This document shows, piece by piece, positions 11,294-22,900 of a stretch of DNA of 64,000 bases. The number at the start of each line of letters is the position of its first letter. Positions within the stretch are counted from its first letter, which is position 1. Origin of the DNA: Desmodesmus armatus (taxonomy: Eukaryota > Chlorophyta > Chlorophyceae > Sphaeropleales > Scenedesmaceae). A program made the translations under genes and the position numbers. The stretch spans positions 263,001 through 327,000 of the forward strand of contig VIIQ02000679.1 in the NCBI GenBank assembly GCA_007449985.2, read 5' to 3'. Below the pieces are notes generated by a model. That model made no database searches and was not told the DNA's origin. It was given only the letters and a program-made list of their open reading frames with translations.

Positions 11294-12406
11294 GGTTGGT
11301 GCAGTCAACGCTGGCCGGCCAGTTGGGCGCCCAACTTGGGGCAGCTTGGCACAGAGTTTTGCAGAGTGTGTTTTATGGCCTGTCGGCAGACTTAAGGGCA
11401 GGCACCCCGCTCAAACGCAGCCCATCTCAGCCCATCTCAGCCCACGGAGCGTCACGCTTGTGGTTGTGGTTGTGGTTCAGGACCGTTGAACATGAGGCTA
11501 AAAGGTTGGCTGTGCTGTAGCACAGTATGCTGTTGTGGGATGGTGTCACTGACAGCGCCACTGTCAGTGCAAGTGGACACTTGTGCGCAGGGTGCATCAC
11601 AAGAAGTTGCACGTACTTGCAGTTGAGATAGTGTGCCATGTTGCAATGATTTTTCTCCCATTGACCTAGGTTGTCTAAGGCATTGAGTGTAACACAGAAC
11701 TTTTCAGCAAGAAAACCTTCCTTGGGAGTCCCTTGCATAGTGTGCACGTCGACCAAATCAGTGCAGAGTCTGCACTTGAGCATGCTGGGGCTGCCCAAAG
11801 GGCAGGACTCCTCCAGAGTCTGGCAGTGCTGGCTCTGCCCGGTAGAGGCACTGAGTGCTGCACAACAGTGAAGTTGGTGGCACTAGTGCCGCTTTGAAGG
11901 TAAGAAAGAGCCTCAGGCTAGGCTACGGTGAACAAGCGTGACACGGTCACGAGGCTTTCCCAGCCTGCAAAAAGGTCCATGAGGGTGAAATTCCGGTGTG
12001 ACATGTGCCAAAGGCTTTCCCAGCCCCAATCTCCCTGGTGAACGAGCTCGCGCGTGCGCGCAAGCTGCGGCAGCTGCTGCAACCTGCAGGCCAGCCTGAT
12101 GTAGTTGTGTCGCACAATATGTGTTGCAGTTGGGTCCAGCAGCAGTTGGGACATGTAGATGACATTGGCCACCTAATCTGGCCTCTATCCTTGTGCTTGC
12201 TCAACAGGTCCATTTCGTGAACCGTCAGGTGTTTGAAGGAAGACCAAAAGGCGCGACCTTCCAGCGACGTCCAGTCGACCCCGCCCGAACCGTCACCGAT
12301 GTGCGTGCCTTGCACGTGTTGGATCAAATAAAATCACAAGAACATTATCAACGCATGCCATCCAGTCCACCGCGACGCGCAGCTCCTCAACCGATCGTCG
12401 TTTATC
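11294..12406. other. intergenic, no gene recognised
   Basis: Spacer between CAP-like copies 1 and 2. A minus-strand stretch at 11918-12330 stays open in overlapping frames but shows no family resemblance or splice logic. A short block with GGCTTTCCCAGCC occurs twice (about 11951 and 12012). Confidence 0.4.
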
Positions 12407-13978
12407 ATGAGAGTCCATGCAGTTGCCTGCATTCTGCTTTCTGCGCTTCTGGCTGGTTGCCTGCACTCAGCAGATGCAGGTACGACATACCATGATACAG
12501 CACCGTGTAACCGTACCATGTGCTCACAGGGTCAATGCAATACAGTACAGCCTGGTGCCATGCTGTAGAAGGTGCCAGCAGCAGCAGTCCAATGTTGACT
12601 GTGTGCCTGGCTCCCCCCCCCCCCCCCTCACACTCCCACGGCGCCCTAGGGTCTGTTGCAAGCAAGCTGAGCGATGACATGCTGGCCCTCGTCAACACGG
12701 CCAGACAGGAGGCAGGCGCACCAGCACTGCAGTTCTCCCAGGAGCTTGAGGACGATGCACAGCAGAAGGCAGATGAGATGGCTGGTGGCACAACTACACC
12801 CAGCCGCCTGACACGAGCACCACACGCCCGTGGCCTCCTGAAGTATGCTGGTGAGGGACACTGTGTCACGTGTGATAGTTTAATTGCAAGGCCTTTGGGT
12901 ATGCACAGGGTAGGAGTTGGGGACTACGCGGGCGTCGTGCAGCAGTTTGTGGTGCACCCAGCCTTGTGCCGGAAGCCTGAAAGCTTTAGCATCCAATGAC
13001 CGTGATGTGCCGCACATCAGTGAGCAGCATGCAATGCAGTTGCCAACTGCCATGCTGCCAGTCGCAATGACGCTCTCCATGCGGCATGCTGCTTACCGCT
13101 GGTAAGCTGTCCACATCACCCACAAATCATGCAACAGCTTGCCAGCAACACAATGCTGCTTGCTTTTGACGTACAGCCGTGACTGTTGTGCTGCTTCATA
13201 TTTGTGCTGCTTCATTATTGAAACATTACGTGTTGGTGCCACTGCTGCCTCAGGCAAGGTCAAGGGCGGCTCCACCCCCATCAAGCCCCACACCCTGCCC
13301 CTGAAGGCTTCAAGCCTGTCTGAGTGTCCAGTCAAGATTGTGCTGGCACAGGGCATGCCTGACTGGGACAGCTGGACCCTGGACAAGTTCCTGCAGGTAT
13401 TGCCCTCAGAAGCTCACCACTGCTACACTAGCCCATTACAAGCCAGGCTAGTACATAATCTACTAGGCGGCCTTGTTCTAACCGTTTCAGGCTGCATTGC
13501 CAATGTACCGCTAGCTTGTGATCAAAGCAGTCACTGCAGTGCATGTGAAGGGCAGTCATAGCCTATGAAAGCGGCGCATGTGAAGGGCAGTCATAGCCTA
13601 GCGGTGCAGACCCCATGCCGGCAATGTCCGGCAGTGGTATACAAAGCGGGTGCGTACCGTACACACTAGCTGCTGCACAATTCCAGTCTCAGAGGGCCTC
13701 TTGGCAGGGCCTGGCTTGTTTTGTTGGGTGCCAAGCGCCTGTGGCTTCCATGTGCATTGCTCATCTGAGTCAGTTTATAACTGACAGGTTGAACCTGAAT
13801 CTGTGACTGTGATCCGTCGCAGGTCATGCTGGATGAGCCTGTGCTGAAGAAGATGCTTCTGGGCCCCAGCATTACCCACATGGCTATGGCCAAAGCCGGC
13901 AGCGGCGCAGACACATACATCGCACTTGCATTGGGACAGTGCAGCCAGACTGTCAGCCTGAAGCTGCAGAGTAAGTAG
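12407..13978 (+). CDS. secreted CAP/SCP-like protein (intact copy 2)
   Basis: Four exons (12407-12479, 12650-12850, 13254-13396, 13823-13978) give a 190-residue protein that closes in frame. The start encodes an N-terminal signal peptide (MRVHAVACILLSALLAG). The CAP (SCP/PR-1/YkwD) fold is suggested by SDDMLALVNTARQEAGAPAL, the VNxxRxxxG helix typical of bacterial-type members, then AQQKADEM, and near the C-terminus GPSITHMAMA with the His expected in the CAP cavity. CAP proteins are secreted and often bind sterols or lipids or act in defence; the role here is unknown. The acceptor used by the paralogues (TTGCAG) is TTGCAA here, but the AG of CCCTAG at 12648-12649 gives an in-frame exon four codons longer. 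Broken paralogues flank it on both sides. Confidence 0.75.
13541..13600 (+). repeat. direct repeat, two 25-base copies
   Basis: GCATGTGAAGGGCAGTCATA plus five bases occurs at 13541-13565 and again at 13576-13600, identical, in the last intron of the intact CAP-like gene. Confidence 0.9.
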
Positions 13979-14242
13979 CTCAGCTTTGAAAGTGCCAGGC
14001 AGCATGCCACACCGTATGGCATTTGCCGGCACATGCCGCGGCATGATGGCGAGGCATGTGCCGACACATGAGCACAAACTTCCGTGCGATCTGCTGTGTG
14101 TGCTTGTCAGGAAGCCAGCACCGTGCTGTGCAGCCATAGCTTAGGCCGCCTAACAGTCAGGTGCTTTTAGAAAGTGGGAACGATCATGATGTCCCAAGTG
14201 ACTGCAGGCACAAGGCACCATTCAGGTATTTAATACCGTCAG

Positions 14243-14271
14243 ACGTGTGAGTTCTAGTAGTACTCACACGT
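14243..14271. repeat. palindrome with 10-base arms
   Basis: ACGTGTGAGT (14243-14252) pairs with ACTCACACGT (14262-14271) across a 9-base loop, in the spacer or degenerate first-exon region of CAP-like copy 3. A long C run follows at about 14503-14521. Confidence 0.7.
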
Positions 14272-14620
14272 TTGAAGACAGTAAGCTACGGGCGTGTTGC
14301 CTTCACTCAGCTGATGCAGCTATAATTCACTGACACAACGGTTGAACATATCCAGAACAGATAATCGTTACAGCATAGCAGTTGCCCACTGGGCACCCCG
14401 GGCCCGATGTGTTTGTCTTGCTATACAGAAGCGCGCAGCTGCCGCCGGCAGCGGCACTAGAGTCTAACTTACTTAGTAAGAACGGTTGACTGTGTGCCTC
14501 ACCCCCCCCCCCCCCCCCCCCACACCCCGCCCCCGCCCCAGAAGAAGGCTGATCAGCCCAGCAGTTGGACATTGAGTGTGTGCCGCCCCTTCCCTTTCCC
14601 CTGCCCCTCTCCCCCTGCAG

Positions 14621-15969
14621 CCAAGCTGAGCGATGACTTGCTTGCCCTCGTCAACAAGGCCAGGAAGGACGCAGGCCTATCAATGCTCCAGTTCTCTCAG
14701 GATCTTGAGGATGCTGCTCAAAAATAGGCCGATGAATTGGCTGGTGGCACCTCCATACCCGGAACGGTTCCAAGCCGCATGGCAGGGGCAATGCAGGCCC
14801 TCGGCCTTGTGAAGCATGCACAACACGGTGAGGGACACTGCCGGTGTAGCGGCTACTGCCTGTGTGTCAACTGCCATATGGCATACTTGACAGGTAACCA
14901 TTGAATGCGAGAGCGGGTTGCCGCCGCAGCGGTGACCTTGCCCTGTTCAGGGATTCACTTCAATATGTTTCACTTCAATACTATTGAAGCATAGCACTGC
15001 TTCAATATGCTTCATGGTACCATGACGAGTATCAACCACTTGGGTTTGACAAGTATCGTCAACTTGGGTCGATTGAGGTACAAGAGAAACTGAGCCAATG
15101 CTTAGCAGGTACCACCATGCAGATAAGCCTGACACCCCATGCCAGGCGGGGCCTGCCCTTCCACTCAGTATGATCGTCCTCGACATAAAGGCACAATGCC
15201 AGGGTCTGGCTTGACCCTCAGGGTTTCAGGGTTTAGGGTTTAGGGTGACCAGGCGGCCTCGTACTGCCCAAAGTTCATGGTGTGGCAAGCGTCTTGCCAG
15301 CAAGGGCCAAGCTGCTTGCCACTGTTCCGAGCAGTGTTGCGCTGATTGTGCTGTCCTTCCTCATGCCGGTACCGGTGCTACTGCAGGCAAGGTCAAGGTC
15401 GGCTCCAGCACCGTCGAACCCCGCTACATGCCGCTAGAGGCCTCAAGTCTGTCCGAGTGTTCCGAGAAATATGTGTTGGGCTTTTGTCCTCCCAACTGGG
15501 AGGACCGGCGCTTGAAGGAATGGGTACAGGTATGCCCCTAGTAGGCAGTGCAATGCGGCCATGCGTGTGACCAGTAGTGCATAGTCAGCCCTGCAGCGCC
15601 GTGCTGCAGGGGACGTAACCAGCCTTGCACATAATCAACACCAGCCTTGCACAGATGATGCCTTCCTTTACAGATACAGAGCCCCGGGCAATAACTTCCA
15701 GTGGCAGTGACCATCAAACACCCCTGGCCTGCAATTCTGCATATCAGTGCACTCCCAGTAACAGCCCAGCTGTCCAAGAGCTTCCTCCCTGTATTTTGCA
15801 GTTCAAAAAGCTGCAGGACGAAGTCAGCAGGGGCTTTCTGTTGTCCCCTTCCATCACCCACATGGCTATGGCCCGAGCCCGCCACAGTGACTGGGCCGAG
15901 TACACCTGCATTGCATTTGCCTCGGGCCAGTGCAGCCAGGATGCCAGCTCGAAGCTGCCAAACTCCTGA
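14621..15969 (+). pseudogene. CAP/SCP-like secreted protein, broken copy 3
   Basis: Exons align with the intact copy: exon 2 at 14621-14827, exon 3 at 15387-15529 (143 bases, exactly as in the intact gene) and exon 4 at 15802-15969, ending with SPSITHMAMA and a TGA stop. Exon 2 keeps SDDLLALVNKARKDAG but then reads DAAQK followed by TAG (14725-14727). Only a trace of the signal-peptide exon is visible near 14298-14318 (TTGCCTTCACTCAGC), without the start or a donor. The rest is well preserved, so inactivation is probably recent. A transcript from an unseen exon 1 would still meet the stop. Confidence 0.8.
15221..15245 (+). repeat. short interstitial telomere-like repeat
   Basis: GGGTTTCAGGGTTTAGGG continues into a further TTTAGGG unit, inside an intron of the broken CAP-like copy 3. 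TTTAGGG is the plant-type telomere unit also used by some green algae. Shorter matches occur near 35190 and 45770. Confidence 0.7.
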
Positions 15970-16966
15970 GCTTTCATCAGCGCGCTGGGGCACTGTGATG
16001 GGTTCCCTGCCAGCACAGCAGACAGCAGACGACCCTGCAGGACAGCAACATTACAAAGCAGCAGGCAGGTTGCACGACACATGTACAGTGCCCTTCGAGC
16101 TGCATAGGCCCTTCAGGCGGGGGCTTTTGGGTGCAGACAGGGCTGTGCAGCACTTCTGGTTCATGACATGCAGCGCTGGCGCACAGCGGCCCCTGATCAA
16201 AGCCGCTTGGCGGGAATGCTATGCGGTTGAGCCTTTTAAAGGCAGTCAGAGTCTGTGAATGTTTTTCATCATGCTAATGGCTGACCTGTGTGAAATGAGG
16301 CATGGCGGTGGTACAGGGTTCTTGTGGGTGATGGCTTTGCTTTCGGTGGTATACTTGGTGGTGTGAAATAGGGTTGTTGTGGTGCTATGGGCAGCCGCTG
16401 CATTGGTTGTTAGTGCCTCAAATGAGCAGCATTCCAGTTGGTTGTCCCCTGTTGCTGTTGGTAAGTTGACTTGCAGTTGCACAGAACTGGGAATCGTCCG
16501 CTGATACCTGAGGCTTTAGGTGCAGTCACTGTACAGCCAAAGCTGATAAAAAGATATGATCCAGTCACAGTTGGAAACATTGCTAACAAAGGAGCAAGGC
16601 GATTGAGAGAGCCGGAGGGGGGGGCCTCGGGAGTCCCACCATTGTGGAGGGTGGGTACTGGTGTGGGGAGCAGGGGAGGGGGGGGGGAGAGGCCACCCTG
16701 GAAGATCACAGGACCACTAATATGGTAACGAAGGCCATCAGTATGCATTGAGCCCCTCCTACAACCGGATGACAAACTGACTGCCCATACCCTTGCACGG
16801 TGGGTGCCGTGACTCAGACAGGGCAAAATGCAGAGGGGGAACGTTTGTATAGTCGTTTTCGTTACTTCTGTTGAAAAGGCCGCAGCCTCACAACACCCAT
16901 GGCGTCGTCTCCGCAACAGCAGTAGACCACATCGCTGCACGCACCGACTGTTTTCCAGGCGCAAAC
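15970..16966. other. intergenic, no gene recognised
   Basis: Spacer between CAP-like copy 3 and the RRP12 gene. It contains a G-rich run near 16670-16690. The RRP12 promoter should lie toward 16700-16960. An additional 5' exon of RRP12 could lie here but was not identified. Confidence 0.45.
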
Positions 16967-19900
16967 ATGACGTTTGGCAGTGAGGATGGCGGTATAGTGT
17001 CGGAGTTGCAAAGCCGGCATGGGCACTCCGCACAGCCCGAAAGCCAGCAGGTGCTGGCGGTGCTGGGGGCAGTGCTGGAGGTCATATCATCCCAGGGCAT
17101 GCCAGCCACGCCTACATCGATGTTTGCAGCCATCATGTCAGCTATGGAGACAGCAGATGCCCAGCAGTCCCCCGTGGTGAGTCCCAGCAGCCACCACCAG
17201 CAGCAGCAGCAGCAGTTACAGCAGCAGCAGCAACAGCAGTCGTGCAACCTTTGTCCCCATGTGTCCGCAAGCTGAATAGTGCTACAGTACGTCAAGCTGA
17301 TGCCACTGGTTGACTGTCGTAGTGTGTATGCTTATGCCTCTTGTTTTTGCTGCAGACTGCAACGGCCATGTGCACTGTCCTCAGCACCACACTGACCAGG
17401 GTGCCAAACGGAGTGCTCAGGTCCAAGTTTGTGGGCAGTGTGCAGCTGCTCTCTAAGCTGGCAGAGAAGCACAAAGAGCAGGTGCGGCCGTAGAGGGACG
17501 CGTGCATGGTGTAGAGCTGCTGATGCCATTGTTGGCAGGCAGCCAGCATTGCAGGAACCATCAGGCAGCACCTGTTCTCAGGTGCTCAGCATGCAACTGC
17601 ATATGCACCATGAAGGGCGTAAAGCCCCATCGTACCTACCGGCAATACATCGCCATTTATCTATCTATGCAGGCTGCTGCCTGCTAGGGTGCCCTGTAGC
17701 CCCTTGGCCAGGTCCTGTCGGCAATGCATCAGCATCATACCTAACACCCGCTTTGTTTCTTACTGCACCCACAGGCTGGTGCCTGCAAGGGAGCTCTGCA
17801 GTGCCTAGGCCAGGTGCTGTCAGCAGTAGAGCCAGGTGCTTGGCCAGCAGCCAGCCTGAGCTTCCAGCAGCTGCTGTCGTTCACACTGGATGCTCGCCCC
17901 AAGATCCGCAAACGCGCCACCAGCAGCGTGACTGATGTGTTGGCAGCAGTGCAGAGCTGCCCTGCAAACCTGGCAGCAGCAAGCGAGGCCGTGTTGGCAA
18001 GTGAGTAATGTGTGATGTGGCTGGGGCTGCATGTATCCGGGTTGCCTGCTGGATGATTTGCAGTCTGCGGGAGATGGCACACGGCGTGGGCGGGGTGGGG
18101 AGGGGGCATGATGAGGGAAGCAGGCCAGCGGCAGGGAGACGGTGCACGCCCACCACAGCTGGGACCGCTGCCGTTTCTGGCTCGACATGGTGCTGCCATT
18201 TGCTTGTGCAGCCTTGCACCCTGTCTGACTGTTTGGCTTGTGTGGCTAGGCAGCATCACTGATAGTGCACTGCTTGTGTGATACTGCTGCAGTGTGCAAG
18301 CGCATCCTACCAGGCCCTGCAGCCGCACAGCGTGCAGCAGCAGCAGCTAGCAACAAGCAGCGGCAGGCAGCAGAGGCTGCCATCGTGTCTGCTGTTGCAG
18401 ATCTGCTGCACTTGCTTGGAGCACTCAAGGTCTGGGCACCACTCATGGCAGGTAGGCAACTGGGGCATTGCGGCCGCCTTGATTTCATGCCGGACAACAG
18501 CAGATATCATGCCGGACAACAGCAGCAGTGAGGTTGGTGATGGGTTCATCAACATGCAGCTGAGGAGCATGTGCACAAACTGCAACAGTAGCATCCTTAT
18601 TGAGCGCCTCGCACTTGTCATGTTGGAGCATGCTGGGTCATATTACAACCATGTAGCTGTCAGCACAGCAGTAGCGACCTCTGCCCTCAGCCCTGCTGCA
18701 ACTCTGTCTGGCCTGCCTGCCTTGCCGCAAACTGTGCAGGTTCAGCACTCCCTGGTGTGATCGACATGCTGGTCAAGCTGTACGCCCTGCACCAGCCCCT
18801 AGTCAGCAGACACACCAGCGAGGTGCTGGCAGCAGTAGCAGGCAGCAACAGCAGCCACCTCGGCACAGCACAGCTGGCTCAGCTGCTAGGTTTGCTGATT
18901 GATGGAGAGGCTAGCCAGCTACTGTCAGGCTCCAGTGGTGCTTCGGCAGCAGCAGCTTCAGGAGGTGACCAAGTGTCAGCTATGGGGAGGCTGCTGGAGG
19001 GAGGGCTGCTGCGTCTGGCGGACTCTGCTGCTGCTGCGGATGCGACAGCGGCTGCACGGCTGCTGCCTCGTGTTGTGCACTTGTTGGTCCCTCTGGTGAG
19101 AGGCTGGGGCAACAGCTGGCTCTGTTTGAAGTTGCTGCATAAACTCCAGCATGTGCTGCTGTTGAAATCGTTTTTGGAGATGGAGGCAAGCTTGGCATAT
19201 GCACACACACCCATTGTCTACATCTGCTTGTCGCCCTGGTTGAGAGGCTGCGGCATCTTGCTTGGCTGGCAGCTTGTACAGCAGCTTGTACAGAAGCTGG
19301 GGGAGCAGGGATATCACTGCTGTGAAATGCTGCTGTGAGGGTGGAAAGCCTTGCATGCAGTAGCACACCATGTAGTGCTACCTGTGTGGCTTGCTCTGCC
19401 ACGTTGGTGCTGGTTCTCATTCCTGCTTTGATGGTTGCATAGGCTGTACCCTTGCTGACCTGTTTCCCTGGTGTTTGCTGTGCTCCTGCAGCTGTCAGCA
19501 GAGCAAGACGGCGTGCGCTACAACGCCAGCGGCGCCCTGCAGTCTCTGCTCACCAACTGCGCCACTCCCTCAGTCATGGCCGCCATGGTCCAACAGCAGC
19601 AACAGCAACAGAAAGGCAGCATGGCTCCCCTGCAGTCCCTGGTAGCAGCTGTAGCATCTGCACTGGGTGCTCGGTACCAAGAGGCATGGGGTTTAGCACT
19701 CCCAGTGGCTGGGAAGCTTTTCGAGGTTTTGGCAACAGGCGGGGCACCAGCAGCAGCGGCACCGCTGTTGACAGCAGTTGGGCAGATCTGTGCTGGGCTG
19801 TCTGATGCGGCAGAGCAGAGGGAGGCAGCAGTGATGCAGGCAATGGAGGTGGATGGGGAGGCGGCGGCTGCGGCGGCTGCGGCGGCTGGCAGCAGCAGCT

Positions 19901-22900
19901 ATGCGGCGGCTGCGGAGGCTGCACTGGGCTCTGCTCTCAGGTGAGGTCGCTGGCACGCTACTATTATAATTTGTATAAGTCGTATACAATGGTATATGAG
20001 TAATCGGCGGCTTGACAGTGGGCATGCGTGTTCTGTGCTTGGACTGCACCCTCAGACCCATGTGTATCGGGCATGCAAGAGAGGTGTAATGCTGATGGTG
20101 ATTGCGCGTGTAGCTGGTTGCGCTGAGGCTGATTTTCTCAGCTGTGGGTGGCCAGACATACACAGCTCCTTTTTTGACGCAGCCAGTTTGTCTGGGAAAG
20201 AGCCACACCTTGAGCACTACTACCCTTCCACCCCTGTGTTAGGCACGAGGATAGATGTGTAGCTAGTATACTATGAACATCCAAGTCACATGCAAGCAAT
20301 CTATGAGGCACACCAACATACATTTGTGTCACTGTGTGCAGGTGCCTGGGCCCACATGTGGTGCTGGCCATACTGCCGCTGGAGCTACAGCAGGGCCTGT
20401 CGGGTGCCGGTGAGGCCCGCACCTGGCTGCTGCCAGCACTAAGGCGTCATGTCAGCGGCACTCAGCTGCGCTACTGGGCCACAAGCCTGATGCCCCTGGC
20501 TAAGGAGATGGGGCAGGCTGCTGCTGCGGCAAGCCAGAAGGGCAACAAGGTGGGCTGCCTTTGGCTTTAGGCAGCTGCTGTATGGCTGCTAGGGTAGAAT
20601 GTTGGCTGCTTCTACGTAGTTGCGCAGCACCAGCAGGTGCAGTGCCCCATACTTGCAAACGCTAGTACTGCGGGAGTTTGCAGTAGTGTTTATTGGGCGA
20701 CAGTGACTGCCACCTGCAGACTGCCTCAACTGAATGATTCATGGTGCAACATTCTCTGGTTGGACTGGTTGTTGAACACATGAATGGCATAAAGCAGGTA
20801 CATAATGTCGATGTGATGATGACAGGGTTGTGTTGCCTGTTAACCTGCAGGGCTTGGCTGGCGCCTGTCACGCCCTGGAGGTTCAGCTGTGGAGCTGCCT
20901 GCAGGCTTTCGCCAACTGGCCCACAGATGCTGCCGAGGTGTACCCAGGTACGACATCAGAATGTCTGCACGGCGTCAGCTTCGCACCCCATATGTGTACA
21001 GGACGGTGCGGCTGCATTTATTCCCTGAGCTGTGTGTGCCCTTTGTTGTGTTTTGCCCATGTGCATCTGCTGCATGACAAGCACCGTTGATGTCCCGCAT
21101 GCTCCAAAGCTGCCGCCAATGCCTTGCTGCTCCTTGCTATCGGCTGCTGCTTCTTTTCATGGCCGCTTCTTACTGAGGCTGCTGCTTGCTATATGCCTTG
21201 CAACACATCCCTCTGCTGCTGCCTTCCACCTTTGCATCTGCCTTGACATGTTTGACCTTTCTGCTGACTCTGCAGGTGTCGTGCGTGAGTTGGCCGCTGC
21301 TTTCCATGTCAGGGAGGACCTCCGCAGCATCATCAGCAGCGCCCTGGTCAAGCTCTGCAAGCAGGCCCGCAGCGTAGCTCTCGCCGCCCTAAACCCCGAC
21401 AGCGCCCCACACATGACCCTCGCCCAGCTAAACCTCGGCAGCCGCCAGGGTTTAGCCGCTGCTGCAGCCGCCTCGGCCGCAGCTGTCTCAACCCAGACTT
21501 TGGATGGTATCCGGGAGCTGGGGCTCGTATCAGCGGCAGCTGCGGCAGTCCCACATGTCGAGGCAGCAGCAGATGAGGAGGAAGGGCAGCAAGACGGCCA
21601 GGCGGAAGGGAGTGACGATGAATTCGAGGAGTATGGGGCGGGGTCGGACGGCGGCCGGCAGCAGCAGCGGCGGCAGCGGCAGCAGCAGCAGCAGCAGGAT
21701 GAGGGGCCGGATGGAGCTAGCCATGCTCCGGAGGGGTTCACTGCTGCTGTGGCGCTGGCGCAGCTGCAAGCGCTGCGGGGGTTCAGCAAGGAGTGGATGA
21801 CGCTGCTGTGCCGCGTGTACATTGACGTGAGTGCCTCTCGCAGCTTCTGTTGTGCCTGCTGTGTGGGAAGGGGCGGTTTTGGGCAAATAGCATACACCCA
21901 AACCTGGAATTGAGCTGCTCAATTTTGTCGTGCGGCATCTGATGATCATGCATTTTGCCCTGTGCACTACTGTCGCCTGCCATCCAGCTTGATCCTCTGC
22001 TGCGTCCTGATCATGCTGGATGCCGCTTCATGTCAAGTTGACACTGTATCTGAGGTGTGTTTGAGTTGACCGGTTGTGGTGTGCACTGCTGCACTGCTGC
22101 TGTGCTGCTTGCAGGTTGAGCCTGAGCTGAGGGGCCCAGTGGGTGATGCGCTGGCTGCCTATGCCAGCATCAGTGACAAGCAGCTGCTCAGCAGCCTCTA
22201 CAGGGTCACACTGCAGAAGTACCAGAAGGTAGGCCCTCGTTGAACCCCTCGCTCGCAGCAGGGTGCACAGCGCTGCCGCACCGGGTTCCCTCAATGTAGC
22301 TGCAATTGTAAGCAGCTCTCTTGCATGCACAGCATATTTGTTGATCAGGGATTATCAGCATCTGCGTTCCCAAAATTGTAACCCTGATCCAGTACAGCAG
22401 TAGTAGTAATGCTCCACATGCCACAATGTCTGAAGTATATTTCTTCATAAGGTGCAAATTACACCACTCCCTGGGTCCCACCCACACTTCAGGATGCATT
22501 TGTGGTATGTGCACAGCCATGGTTCAAACCGGTATGTCTGCATGTGCTGCTGCAGGTGGTGCAGGATGCTTCGTCTGATGGTCCTGCAGAGAACCCCCTG
22601 CTGGAGGGAGGCAGCACACCTGAGGAGCGGCAGGCCTCGTTCCTGGAGCTGGCTCTGTGCCTTGCTGCAGGACTGCCTGATGCAGCATTGGACCCCCTCT
22701 TTGTGGTGAGCAGTACAATACAATACAGTCATCCAGCAAAAGTTACGGGGCAGTTAGGACTGTGCAGTCGTCACGCAGGAAGGGCTCTGCGCGACTGTGG
22801 ATCAGGAGCATCTGGTTGGGGGGCAGCTTCACTGCCGTACTGGTATTGAGAGTAGCAGTGGCCCAACCAGGAGCGCTTACTCGTCACTGCCTTGCATACT

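Noticed and set aside
11918..12330. Two overlapping minus-strand frames between CAP-like copies
   Set aside because: They read moderately protein-like but have no splice sites, start context or recognisable motif to support a call.
17197..17240. Poly-Gln tract in the first RRP12 frame
   Set aside because: A GTGAGT donor at 17177 precedes it, and splicing to 17356 keeps the RRP12 match, so the CAG run is intronic.
21157..21897. Minus-strand frame of 246 residues rich in Ala and Cys
   Set aside because: It is the reverse of RRP12 exon 9; the plus-strand reading is conserved and in phase.
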